DNA from: Diphasiastrum complanatum
Taxonomy: Eukaryota; Streptophyta; Lycopodiopsida; Lycopodiales; Lycopodiaceae
Direction of reading: 5' to 3'
Assembly: GCA_029204225.1 (NCBI GenBank)
Contig: CM055100.1
Coordinates: forward strand, 46,698,073-46,762,072
Length of the DNA: 64,000 nucleotides
Below, piece by piece: positions 1 to 11,189 of the stretch (positions are counted from its first letter, which is position 1; each line of letters opens with the position of its first letter). The translations under genes were made by a program, and so were the position numbers. The notes beneath the pieces are model-generated. The model had not been told where the DNA came from and made no database searches. It saw only the letters and a program-made list of their open reading frames with translations.

Positions 1-1722
1 ATCTTCGATACCCAAAATAAAAATTTTGTGTGTGTGTGTGTATTAGCCATTCCCATTTATTTCTGCAGACTGTGTAAAAACATGAGTAAAACCATAGACA
101 CTGGATAGATGAATGGATGCAAATTCAAGATCGATTATTCGGATAAATCCAACATTTTGCATGTTTTCTTCTTTGAGACAATGACTATGGGTGAACCCAT
201 TCATTGCTGAAGACTAGATAAATACTTTTTGCTTCAAGGTATTTATCCACTTCTGCTTTGACCATCAATTAATAATGAGGATTTAATCTGTAATGTCTTT
301 ATCAAATAGGTAGAGCTTCTAGCTTAAGATCAATCCTATGTTACGCGATTCCCATTATCAATAGAAACTCAAAACTACAAAGGCAATGTAAAAAATTGGC
401 TGAGACACTAAGTATTTCCATGATTCTTGTCTTGATTCAATCAACAAGTCGATTGTACAAATAGTTATGAATTTTGGCTTTATTTGCACAAAAATTTGCC
501 ATTCTCTCATTTGTCAAATGATTTTTTGTGTACAAGTTGACTGGATTAAATGTACCTCGAGATAATGCTTGAATAGTTTGAAACATTCAAGGCCCTAGTA
601 AAATTTCCCCATGCATATTCTTGCACAAATAGTTTACCAGGTAGTCCTTGTATATAAGCAATCCAGCTTACATAATTGCATTTTTGCTGACGTTGTCACC
701 TTATGCATGCATAGGGATATGACGTGTGCAAGAAGACTTTGTATGGATGTTACGTGAATAGGAACATATTTTCAAAGGATGAATACAAAGCACAATATAA
801 TGTCATTGTGAAAGTTTCTTGATTGCTTGACTTTGTTTTAACTAATGTCATTCTTGTATACAATAATTTCTAGACATGGTTGTAGGCATTCTTTGGTCAA
901 AGAGCAAATAAACTATCTATGATAGCTAATCCCAACAACGATACATGATTTTTCCACATCAGGGGCTTTCTTTTCAGCAAGGAGAACTATGATTTTTGGC
1001 ATCCTACGGTGTAGGGTTTGATGCTTTGTCCATGATATGTTTTTTTCTTTTTCAAACCCTTTTGTACCTCAATTAGAGTAGGATGGTGCATTTGATATCT
1101 TAGGTGACACCATCATATAGAAGCGAAGAAAAAGAGGAACAAATTTAGTATGATTTTGCTATTTAGAATGTTTCTTGGGTAATATCACGATGACATCAAC
1201 CTAACATTACATGTTGCATGTAGGTGCACAAAATTCGTATAGAAAACAGGACTTGAAACAAAAAACTTCATGTATTTGATACGGTGAATGTGATGAAATC
1301 TTTAGATTGCTGAGTTTCATGAGATGTAAATGACATCACAACTCTCCAAGGTCATCTCATGTATAAACTATAAAAATAAATTGTCTCTTAAAATGATTAT
1401 TCTATTTTGTTATATTAGAGTGGTCAAAGTAATACTCTTGACTTCTTGATATTATAAACATGTTGGAGTTATCGTAATGCAAAAGATAAATGTGGAATTA
1501 GTTCTACTATGAAGAGAAATAAACTCACACTTCATTAAACAAGAAAATCATTGCCATTGAAAAGATCTCTCCTTTCCAAGTGCACTTACAATTTCTTGAG
1601 AAAGGCTTAGGTTTACCACCGAAGCGTGGCATGAGAAAGCTCAAAAGCAATGCTCTAAACAAGTTATGGAGTTCAAAAAGCCATGACAATCTAAACGATG
1701 ATAAGCATCAATAGAGAGAGTA
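1..1722. other. 3' flank of methyltransferase copy A
   Basis: No coding region is supported here. It starts in an AT-rich stretch with cgatacccaaaat-type repeats and a (GT)n run, then about 1.6 kb of AT-rich DNA up to the stop codon of copy A. Nearly the same DNA lies downstream of copy B (16150-17502) and copy D (53400-55114), so it belongs to the duplicated gene unit. Copy B lacks about 100 bp matching 671-772 and about 275 bp matching 871-1145, whereas copy D keeps both. Confidence 0.75.
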
Positions 1723-3920
1723 TCAAGAAGATGGTTTTACTGCCTTGAATACAAAATACTCGACAAGTCCTTGTTCATAGGCCTTCATAAGGGCAGGTAA
1801 AGCCATGGAAAATGCTTTGACTCCAACTGCAAGCACATCATGATATGTTTTTTCCAAAAGAGAGTATAGACCAACTCGAATAAAAGGCACTTCTAGAGTC
1901 ATCTTTAAATTATAACCAAATGCGGAATAATTAAAGAATGATTAGTGCATTACCAATAGAGAGATCTGAATTCTTGTAGAAGTGAATCCATATCGACACT
2001 CCTGGAGTTACATACTTCGTCCAATTATCACTTTGAATAGCCTACAAGCGTAGGCACAGTATCATGAGTAGATTATCATATATATATATATATATATATT
2101 TGAACCAACATAATAGAACTGATCGTATAAATTGGAACAGACTTGACAACATGTTCAGTACATCAAATTTGCAATGAGCTAGTAATTACCTCCAATCCAT
2201 TCTCTTCTGCCAATCTGAGATATAGGGATGGCTGTGACCACGAAGCAACAGCAAGGTCATCGGAAAAAATGTTTTCCAAGACTTCCTGAGAAGAAAAAAA
2301 ATGGCATTGGAAAATAGTTTCCTAGGACTTCTTGGGAAGAAGAAAATGACTTTGAGCTCCTTCAATCACAAAATCAGTCATACTTGACCTTATGCGCAAT
2401 AAATAAACATGTGACCGAGATTATTACCTTCTCACTTTCACTCAGAGATTTTTCATGAGGTAAGAGTTCACGATTGCACATTGTTGTCAACACAATTTTA
2501 CCTCCAGGCGCAGTCACACGAGCAAGTTCCTTCATGAGCTACATGAAAACAGTCCTATGTGTGAAGGTGCTCAAACTGCATTTCACTCTACTCACTAATT
2601 TACTTAGCTCATTAGTTCGCTGCTCTACACATTGAGTTGCTGTTATTGGGATCCCTAGATTGCATAAGGCCGGAAGATCTGATTTACTTGATGTTTATAC
2701 CTGCTCCCGCTCTAATATATGATCGGCGCACTCCAAACACCACACAAGATCGTACTCATTATTTGGGAACGGAAGTGTACGTGCATCTGCATACAAAAAG
2801 CTCACCTGCACGGTTCAGAGATAATTAGATGCATAGGATATTCTCTTTTGTGGTGTGCATGAAAACATAAATAGACAAGAATGGTCGTCCGGTCTAATTG
2901 AATTAACTAGCTATAGCCATAATGGAACTAACATTTCCTCAACAACGTTGAAAACGTCTCTACTCTCCATCATAGCCATCATTGTGTCTATATCCTTGGC
3001 TGTCCCTCACTTAAGGGTCTCTCTCTCTCTCTCTCTCATATTAAGGATTTTATGCATGACTTCTTTTTGTATTTTACTTCCATTTGAGAAAATCAGCTCC
3101 TATAGCTAAATATCGAGCTAGGTCACACACGCACACACATACTTACGCATGCAAGCAACTTGCTTGCTATCTCACAACGAGACTACCTTATCTGACAGGT
3201 TTTGAGAAGCTGTTAGCTTGGTAGCAATTTCCACCTCAACCTTGGCCAAGCTGATGCCTTGAACGGTTGCGTGTGGAAATCTTTTGCCGAAGTAGCGGGA
3301 TGCCGCACCAAGGCCCATTCCAACATCTAAAATTCCCTGCGGCCCATGACCACCACCATCTGGTGCAGGACCACCTACCAAACTAAATAACAAATTTCGT
3401 CTCCAAATTGTACCTTGCAGATATTCTATAAATTGATTCATGAAAGCGTCAAGTTAAAGAGTGCAAGTGAAGTTTTGCCAACATCATACGCAGCTGGGAC
3501 GTATTCCGAACTGAGCTTTCTGAATGCCCATTTAAAGAACGTTGCGTATCAGAAACATATTACTATATGCTATGGACTGGAAAAGCAGGAGAGCGCTTAT
3601 ACGATGATGTTACTGTTTCCTGAAGAAACGATCAGCAGATTAAGAGCATTAATCTGCTAAAAACAAGGAACAGTACCAGGAATATTGGCCCATAGAAGCA
3701 GCTTATCGATTAATCTCACAGCTGCCTCTCGAGCAAGGGTAAATGAGTCTTCATTGAGAGTACCATTGCCGTCTAGTTGCAGATGATTCTCGTAATACCC
3801 ATGATGGCAGTGATCCCCCAACGATTCACTCCAGAGTGCAAACAGGTCTCCTCCGTAGGTTTGCTCGAAAGCGGACGACTGCTGCTGCTGCTCCTCCTGC
3901 CCATGTACTTCTCTGCCCAT
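1723..3920 (-). CDS. SAM-dependent methyltransferase copy A, 7 exons, gamma-TMT-like
   Basis: Seven exons join in frame with GT/AG introns: 3677-3920, 3187-3374, 2701-2805, 2428-2538, 2190-2285, 1954-2041 and 1723-1892, giving 1002 nt and 333 residues plus TGA. Seen: motif I ILDVGMGLGAASRYF near residue 96, an acidic post-I region with DARTLPFP near 151, DLVW near 163, and ELARVTAPGG near 183. These fit the gamma-tocopherol methyltransferase-like class I family, which includes plant alkaloid N-methyltransferases. The usual motif I Cys (DVGCG) is Met here. The start is the first ATG in frame (MGREVHG); upstream in-frame triplets are only GTG or TTG. I see no transit peptide, so a cytosolic enzyme is likelier than a plastid tocopherol enzyme, but that is inference. 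The substrate is unknown. Every exon is open. Confidence 0.82.
3375..3676 (-). other. Intron 1 of copy A with 10-bp-stem hairpin
   Basis: This 302-bp intron splits a Gly codon: exon 1 ends CCTG and exon 2 begins GTGGTCC after TTTGGTAG. Near the donor it holds a perfect hairpin, AGCAGATTAA / TTAATCTGCT with a 5-nt loop, at about 3635-3659. On the opposite strand 3415-3660 is open for 81 codons in all four gene copies, but the copies are too similar for that to show coding. Confidence 0.6.
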
Positions 3921-4200
3921 AGCAAGACGAGGATGAATACGAGAATGGATATTGTGAGACTTATGAGTGCTCACAGGATATTGTGAGACTTATGAGTGCT
4001 CACAGACAATGGGCAAAGTCCTACAACCAACTGTACCAGACCAACCTACACAGAGAATGGGCAAAGTCCTACATCCAACTGTACCAGACCAACCTACAGG
4101 TTGCAGAAAAAAGAGCGTGTGGTCAGGTTTTTGGTGTCGATTTTTCGGGAGGGCCGGTTGCAGCGTGAACGGGTGCCGGCGTATTTGAATTTTGAAGTTG
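3921..4200. repeat. Upstream region of copy A with two tandem duplications
   Basis: Directly upstream of the copy A start a 29-bp unit beginning ggatattgtgagac is present twice (3947-3975 and 3976-4004); copy B has it once. Next is a 48-bp unit starting aatgggcaaagtcctac, twice (4008-4055 and 4056-4103); copy B has both but is cut in the second. I see no convincing TATA box. From about 4100 the sequence matches 27270-27375 near copy C. Confidence 0.75.
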
Positions 4201-4394
4201 CCCACATCGGGACCCTCGATCTGGCATGGCGCCAGGTTGGATCTCAATGTTGGTCCTCGGAACTTCAAGTTGGTTAAGTCTGATCGTTGTTGGCGAGTTG
4301 GCTGCTTGTATGTCAAGTGGGTTCGGATGGGAAGAGTTGAAGGTTGGGAAGCTAAGTCGTGGTTCCCGGCTCCCTTTGGGATGCCTGCGCTACA
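4201..4394 (+). mobile_element. LARD-X LTR 3' fragment, plus strand
   Basis: This piece is the end of the LARD-X LTR in plus orientation. It carries ggcatggcgccaggttgg and finishes gatgcctgcgctaca, the exact complement of the LTR end at 4448. The two LTR ends face each other across a short spacer. Confidence 0.75.
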
Positions 4395-4447
4395 GAAGCC
4401 CTCGGGAGGGCCCTTGCCGACCTGCATAGAAGGCCCGAGGGGCTAGG
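4395..4447. repeat. Spacer between inverted LTR ends, with own stem
   Basis: A 53-bp spacer between oppositely oriented LTR ends holds an internal inverted repeat (gccctcggg against cccgaggggc). The right edge gaggggctagg also precedes the same LTR end at about 27685 and 57395, so it marks a shared ancestral insertion site. Confidence 0.55.
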
Positions 4448-7418
4448 TGTAGCGCAGGCATCCCAAAGGAAGCCGGGAACCACGACTTAGCTTTCCAGCT
4501 TTCAACTCTTGCCATCCAAACCCAGAAGGTAATCAGAGTCAGTTTGAGAAAAATCTCACTTTATTGATAAATTTGAGAAAGTTACATTTCAAGTGTGTGA
4601 CCGACCCTAGTCTCCGGGGCGCTAGCATGCCAAGGTGAGAGCCATGACAACATTCCAGCAAGGGAGGCTGAGACTTGGTTGGAGCTCGCCCTGAGTCGCA
4701 ACCCGCACTCCCCTATAGTATTGGTGTGATTCGGCACCCCCTCATACCAAGCACTCTACCCAAGCTGGTAAAGCACGTTTTTCTCTCTCTAGGATTTTCT
4801 CTTTCTAGAAAGTCATTTTCTCTCTCTAGATTTTATTGATCCCCAGGCTTCCTTTAATCATGCCTAGATCGTGTGAGGTGATTGCACATCGATTTGAGCT
4901 CTCTGGACTCCGCTAGAACCGATCAAAGATTTTTAGTCATAGGAACTTGGCGCCGGCTGGATTCTGGTCACAGTGGTGACGGGAGCATAGCTGGCGCCGG
5001 GGACATAGCTGGCGCCGATGGCGCCGGAAATAAAGCTTGTAAAGGTAGCTTTACAACATCCACCCAACCTTTATAAAATCTGATGTCCTCATCAGATGTC
5101 AGATTAAAGTAAAGGTGTCTCCCAATTAAAATGACTATACATTTAAGCTACTTGGCATAGTACTCAATTTATTGGCCACTTTTTATTAACATTGAAGCTG
5201 GCACACCACAAGTCGGAGGCTCAGCTTTTTGTACTGAAAAATTACATAACTTGAAAAAAATATCTTTGTCTGGGAAAAGCGTAGATTTGATATCGCTTTC
5301 GTAAAACCCGAGAACCTTATTAACTGGTGACAGAGGCCTTTCTTTGAAATGTATGCCCCTGTCGCTTCTGACTTTCGACTTTGGAACTCCTTTGAGCTCC
5401 TGATTTGTCCTTGATGCACTTTGTGTTGAGCTCCCTGAGCACCAGATTTGTTTAGTTCCGCACAGGTATCAAGGCTCCCTGAGCCGAAGGATTTATCGTT
5501 TGATTGCCCACTTTATGGTCCACTCCGTGCCTTGTTGCTTCTGCACCTTGATTTCTCTCCTTGTCCCAGCCTGATCTTGATACTTTTCCATCTTGGCTCT
5601 TTAAGGTAGGCAAAGATTGAGTACTCCGCAATGCACCTCTCACTTAGCTTGAAGTAGCTCTTTGAATCAGCCCAAATGTAACCATTGACCTCGTGGAAAG
5701 CCAAAGGGTTGCACCAGTTTGATCCGCATTTGAACTATCTCTTCGCGTTTGTTTGAAGCACCATGTCCGTCGCGCAAAACTTGACTTTCACAATTCCATC
5801 ACTGGTCAGTTGCCTCACAGTCAAAACAAGAAGTGTACATCGAGCTTGGCTTCAAGTAGCTCTCTTTGAATCAGACACATGCACCCAGAGTTTGCACTAG
5901 TCCAATCTCAACGTGAACTGTCCCTTAGCGTCCGTTCGAAATACCAAGTCTCTCATGCAAGACTCAACTTTCACAGTTCCTTCATTGATCAGCTGCCTTA
6001 CACGTAACACAAGCCAGCGTACTCATATGTTTACTCATCATTGCTGGTCCAGAGAAAGCCTATAACACACTTTCCTTTCCACAACAAAAACTTGTCAACT
6101 TATTAGGTCCAAAGTTCGCCAGTCTCCTCGTGTGAGTATGGCTAGGTCACCTTGAATTTGCCCCCATTTTGATCAACTTTCATTCAAAATTTGCCCCAAG
6201 AGAGAGGTGTGCGTCATAGTTCCCCTCCACTTATAAAATCAGCTGATCGGACTTAGAGTAGAGTTCTTCGGACAAAAAGCCTTTCCAACACTTTGCTTCC
6301 CATCTGCTAGGATTATGGCTCGATCCAACTTGTTGCCAATCTCTGAAGAGGATCCTAGTCTTTTCCCCTTTGAGGAAAAACCCAACTGATACTGGATATC
6401 ACCCATGCTCAATGAGTTTCAGTTTCGAAGGAGGTCGTCCCAAAAAGAAGACCAACTGCTCCATAGAAGATCTCCCCTGAAATTGCCCTTTCCAACTTTT
6501 GACTTCTTGCTTGCGTCTGGTGGGCGTTGTCGCAAATGAAACTAACCCAAGAAACAGGTTAACCATCCATCCTTTGCAAACATTGAGTCGTTTCGTTGTC
6601 GTTCACGCGTGAGTACTTGAACTGCAAATCTGCCCCACAGATTCTGTAGCCCTCTTTGTTTGATGGTATCAGCCTCTAAAAGAAATGGTTCCTTCTCGAG
6701 CCATCAGCTCCTTGTATCACAAGAAATCTTGCAAACCAGGCAAAGCACGAGTACTAAGACTCACCACGAATACATACAAGTAAGATACTCAGGCAGGTTT
6801 ACTAACAAGTAACAAAGCCAAGGTCCCCCTTTGAGATGGTCCTGCCAACGGACCTTTGCCTGGCCGCGCCCATACAAATCGATCACAGAATCAGCCCACA
6901 TAGGACACCCCTCCAACCATCCGTGCTTACACCATTAAGCAGCACATTGCCTCAGTCACACCCCACCACTTTTTGGTCGATAGCCCTTATAGCTAAACGA
7001 TCGACAGCATACCACCCAAATCGTGGATGCACCCGTGCTTTCACCGTTAGGTAGCACATTGCCTCAGTAACGCCCCCACCAAATTTGGTCGATAGCCCTT
7101 ATAGCTAAACGAATGGTGGCCATCGCGAATATGTCACCCCGCACCCCACAAGGCACAGACCGTGCTTACACCATCCTAATGGCAGCACATTGCCTCATCT
7201 GTTATACGTGCAGACGGTGCCAGGCCCGAACAGCGAAAATTGACCGTGGTTACACCTCAAGGGCAGCACTTTGACTCATCAAGCCCCCGTTCTGCCAACC
7301 ACCCCGACCGTGGACGCACCCGTGCTTACACTGTGGGCAGCACCTTGCACAACAGTTGTCTTGATGAACCCCAAACCGTGGCCATTTCCGTGAGATCCGC
7401 ATAGCTGACCGACCAGTC

Positions 7419-7431
7419 GGTTCTGATACCA
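7419..7431 (-). promoter_or_regulatory. Primer binding site of LARD-X (tRNA-Met)
   Basis: On the minus strand TGGTATCAGAACC, one base from the canonical initiator-Met PBS TGGTATCAGAGCC, lies 2 bp inside the 5' LTR. Confidence 0.8.
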
Positions 7432-8429
7432 CATGTAGCGCAGGCATCCCAAAGGGAGCCGGGAACCACGACTTAGCTTCCCATTGAGATCCAACCTGGC
7501 GCCATGCCAGATCGGGGGTCCCGACATGGGTGACTTCCCTCCAAACAAGCCGCCCGACATACATCAAACTTAACCAACTCGAAGCTTCGTTACAAACGAG
7601 TAACATCCATTCCAAGCAAGCGGTCTGACTTACATCAGACTTAACCAACTGAAAGCTTCGTCACGAGCGCTGGAAGCCAACCTGGCTCCACGCTAGACTG
7701 GACAGCCATAAACAGGTAACATCCACCCAAGCAAGCCATCCAACTCAGCCGGCAGGTTAGCGCCCGTTCCCCAAGAGCTTAACCCATTCACGTTCATGCA
7801 AGGAACACTTAGAACCACAAGCTGTGACAGATATGGAAACAACCAGTTCCTGGACCAAATGGTCCCGACAGCATACCGCTGGCGCCATGGACCGAATGGT
7901 CCCGACGGCATACCGCTGGCGTCCCGGGATACGACCCTCAGCTATGTGCCAACTTAAAAATTATGAAAGCGGCCTTAGAACTGGCGCTTTTACCGAACAC
8001 TGAAACCCAGAAGGTAATCAGAGTCAGTTTGACGAAAATTCCACTTTATTGATAAATCTGAGAGGGTTACATTTCAAGTGTGTGACCGACCCTAGTCTCC
8101 GGGGCGCTAGCATGCCAAGGCGAGAGCCATGACAACATTCCAGCAAGGGAGGCTGAGACTTGGTTGGAGCTCGCCCTGAGTCGCAACCCGCACTCCCCTA
8201 TAGTATTGGTGTGATTCGGCACCCCCTCATACCAAGCACTACCCAAGCTGGTAAAGCACATTTTTCTCTCTCTAGGATTTTCTCTTTCTAGAAAGTCATT
8301 TTCTCTCTCTAGATTCTATTGATCCCCAGGCTTCCTTTTATCATGCCTAGCTCGTGTGAGGTGATTGCACATCGATCTGAGCTCTCCGGACTCCGCCAGA
8401 ACCGATCAAAGATTTTCAGCCATAGCAGC

Positions 8430-8550
8430 TTGGCGCCGGCTGGATTCTGGTCAGAGTGGCGCCGGGAACGGCGCTGGCGCCGTTGGCGCCAAGAGCAGCA
8501 GGGGCGCTGCTGGCGCCGGGGACATAGCTGGCGGCGATGGCGCCGGACGT
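8430..8550. promoter_or_regulatory. GGCGCC-rich, CpG-dense LTR segment
   Basis: About six copies of the palindrome GGCGCC lie within 120 bp of the LARD-X 5' LTR. Weaker versions are in the LTRs at 4945-5030 and 21890-22010. It is much richer in GC than its surroundings. A regulatory or methylation-target role is inference. Confidence 0.4.
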
Positions 8551-8577
8551 AAAGCTTGTAAAGGTATCTTTACAACA

Positions 8578-9073
8578 CTCAGTGAGTTTCAGTTCCAAAG
8601 GTGGTCGTCCCAAAATGAAGACCAACTGTTCCATAGAAGATCTCCCCTGAAATTGCTCTTTCCAACTTTTGACTTCCTGCTTGCGTCTGGTGGGCGTTGT
8701 TGCAAATGAAACTAACCCAAGAAACAGGCTAGCCATCCATCCTTTGCAAACATTGAGTCGTTTCGTTGTCGTTCACGTGCGAGTACTTGAACTGCAAATC
8801 CGTCCCACAGATTCTGGATATCGCCCATGCTCAGTGAGTTTCAATTCCAAAGGTGGCCGTCCCAAAATGAAGACCAACTGCTCCATAGAAGATCTCCCCT
8901 GAAATGGCCCTTTCCAACTTTTGACTTCCTGCTTGCGTCTGGTGGGCGTTGTGGCAAATGAAACTAACCCAAGAAATAGGCTAGCCATCAATCCTTTGCA
9001 AACATTGAGTCGTTTCATTGTCGTTCACGTGTGAGTACTTGAACTGCAAATCCGCCCCACAGATTCTGTAGTC
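8578..9073. repeat. 252-bp tandem duplication in LARD-X interior
   Basis: Two head-to-tail units begin ctcagtgagtttca at 8578 and 8830. The matching site in the nested copy (about 6406-6650) has one unit. The other block repeats the duplication at 22039 and 22291, so it predates duplication of the block. Confidence 0.8.
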
Positions 9074-10259
9074 CTCTTTGTTTGATGGTATCAGTCTTCA
9101 AAAGAAAAGGTTCATTCTCGAGCCATCAGCTCCTTGTATCACAAGCAATCATGCAAACCAGGCAAAGCACGAGTACTAAGACTCACCACGAATACATACA
9201 AGTAAGACACTCAGGCAGGTTTACTAACAAGTAACAAAGCCAAGGTCCCCCTTTTAGATTGTCCTGCCAACGGACCTTTGCCTGGTCGCGCCCATACAAA
9301 TCGATCATGGAATCAGCCCACATAGGACACCCTTCCATCTATCCGTGCTTTCACCATTAAGCAGCACATTGCCTCAGTCACGCCCCACCACTTTTTGGTC
9401 GATAGCCCTTATAGCTAAATGATCGGCAGCTATCTCGCGCCGGCAGCTAACCACCCGTGCTTTACACCCGAATTTGAGCAGCATCTCTGTATCAATGGTT
9501 AACCCGTACAGTTCGAATATGTCGCCCCGCACCCCACAAGGTACAGGCCGTGCTTTCAACTCCCTAGGCAGCACTTTGCCTCATCCGTCCTATGTGCAGA
9601 CAGCGGCAGGCCCGAACCGCGAGAACTGACTGTGCTTACACCTCAAGGACAGCACCTTGACTCATCAAGTCCCCCGTTCTGCCGACCACCCTGACCGTGG
9701 ACGCACCCGTGCTTACACTGTGGGCAACACCTTGCACAAGAGTTGTCTTGATGAACCCCAAACCGTGGCCATTTCCGTGAGATCCACATAGCTGACCGGC
9801 CAGTCGGCTCTGATACCACATGTAGTGCAGGCATCCCAAAGGGAGCCGGAAACCACGACTTAGCTTCCCAGCCTTAACTCTTGCCATCCAAACCCACTTG
9901 ACATACAAGCATCCAACTCGCAAACAACGATCAAACTTAACCAACTTGAAGTTCCGAAAACCAACATTGAGATCCAACCTGGCGCCATGCCAGATCGGGG
10001 GTCCTGATGTGGGTGACTTCCCTCCAAGCAAGCCACTCGACATACATCAAACTTAACCAACTCAAAGCTTCGTTACAAACGAGTAACATCCATTCCAAGC
10101 AAGCGGTTTGACTTACATCGGACTTAACCAACTGAAAGCTTCGTCACGAGTGCTGGAAGCCAACCTGGCGCCACGCCATAATGGACAACCATAAACAGGT
10201 AAGTCCACCCAAGCAAGCCATCCAACTCAGCCGACAGGTTAGAGCCCGTTCCCCAAAAG
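8578..10259 (-). mobile_element. Outer LARD-X fragment, interrupted by gypsy-1
   Basis: This is the 5' part of a second LARD-X on the minus strand: interior 8578-9805, PBS 9806-9818 (ggctctgatacca on plus), and an LTR segment 9821-10259 that stops where the gypsy-1 LTR begins. No coding domain is visible. The order implies that one LARD-X inserted in this one, and that gypsy-1 entered its LTR. Confidence 0.72.
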
Positions 10260-11174
10260 TGTTGTAAAGCTGACTCAGGTGCACCCAGCGTGCCCTGTAA
10301 GACTCTAAGGGGTGACGCTCCCTAAGGTCCCAAAGCAAGTTAGAACGTCAAGGACTGAGCCTCCGACCTGTGGTGAGCCAGTCAAGTAGTTACAAGTCAT
10401 GAGCTAGCTCTGGAACTTGAGTTATGGCCTAGTCAGGAAGCAAGTTGATTTTGCCACCGGAACGGCTCCCGGGACCCATGTCTGGTAGCCAGATTGATTC
10501 GGCCAGGCTTGCCAGGCTTAATCAGCAAAATAAAAACTAAGTCCCAAATGGCGTGCTTTACCAGAAAGCACTATGTTTTAGAACAGAGGGGATGCGCCGA
10601 ATCACAAGCAGAACTATAGGGGGAGTCCGCCAGACAGAAACTTGGGCAGACCAGCGCTAGGAATCCAGTCGCCAGGTCTCAGCTCCCTCTACCAGCACAA
10701 GCCAGGCACAATGCCCAGCACGTGTTGGTGGCCCCGAGACCGGTCAGTCTATGTATGAATGTAACCTCTTCCAAATCTAATAAAGTTGATCCTTGGGAAT
10801 GATTACCATTTCGGTTTCGCCTCCGGGACTGGTCCAAGTGGAAGGACCCTTACTACAACCTTTTTGCGTCGCTGGCGCCTAAGAGTCCCTGTCATCGACA
10901 TGGGGCTTGTCGCTATGCCAATCGGTCAGTTTGGCGACCACTATGCCTTGGGTTTCATGTGTGGCTTGTCTTTGACTTTGGTTACCTTTTGGGGACAGAT
11001 TCTTAGTTGGCTTTCGGGTTGGTTGGGATTCCAGTTTTCTTAAGTCTGAATGGTTAAGCTTGTTACGTTTCTGAGTTGGCCTTTATGTAAGTGCATGATG
11101 GATGAATGTTAGACTTAAGAGCATGTTGGGGAAACCGCTCAAGTCCCAGCGCCCTTTGAGACGCCGGTGCAACA
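10260..11174 (+). repeat. gypsy-1A 5' LTR
   Basis: 915 bp, starting TGTTGTAAAGCTGACTC and ending GTGCAACA two bases before the PBS. The exact 3' edge (11171 or 11174) is uncertain because both give a CA end. A polyadenylation-like aataaag lies near 10780. The start repeats at 15597 and 23723. Confidence 0.8.
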
Positions 11175-11176
11175 TG

Positions 11177-11189
11177 TGGTATCAGAGCC
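11177..11189 (+). promoter_or_regulatory. Primer binding site of gypsy-1A
   Basis: TGGTATCAGAGCC, the usual complement to the 3' end of initiator-Met tRNA in plant gypsy elements, directly follows the LTR. Confidence 0.9.

Larger units (their letters stand above)
4448..8577 (-). mobile_element. LARD-X retrotransposon, complete LTR-internal-LTR
   Basis: Minus-strand LTR element: 5' LTR 7434-8577 (1144 bp), PBS 7419-7431, non-coding internal region 5059-7418, polypurine tract next to 5059, and a shortened 3' LTR 4448-5058 (611 bp). LTRs start TGTTGTAAAG and end GCGCTACA on the element strand. No gag or pol motif is visible in the 2.4-kb interior, so it fits a large retrotransposon derivative that needs proteins in trans. 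The LTR start, the region before the polypurine tract (CTGATGAGGACATCAG) and the leader after the PBS resemble gypsy-1, a likely helper. Its upper flank ctcagtgagtttcag is LARD-X interior, so it is nested in another copy. Confidence 0.75.

Noticed and set aside
2855-3109. 84-codon ORF starting MHENINRQEWS, present in all four gene copies
   Set aside because: It lies antisense in intron 2 of the methyltransferase, ends in (CT)n-derived Ser/Leu runs and varies in length with the microsatellite.
3172-3441. 89-codon ORF beginning MNQFIEYLQG as a separate methyltransferase gene
   Set aside because: Its first ~22 codons are intron 1; the acceptor TTTGGTAG at 3375 joins the rest in frame to exon 1.
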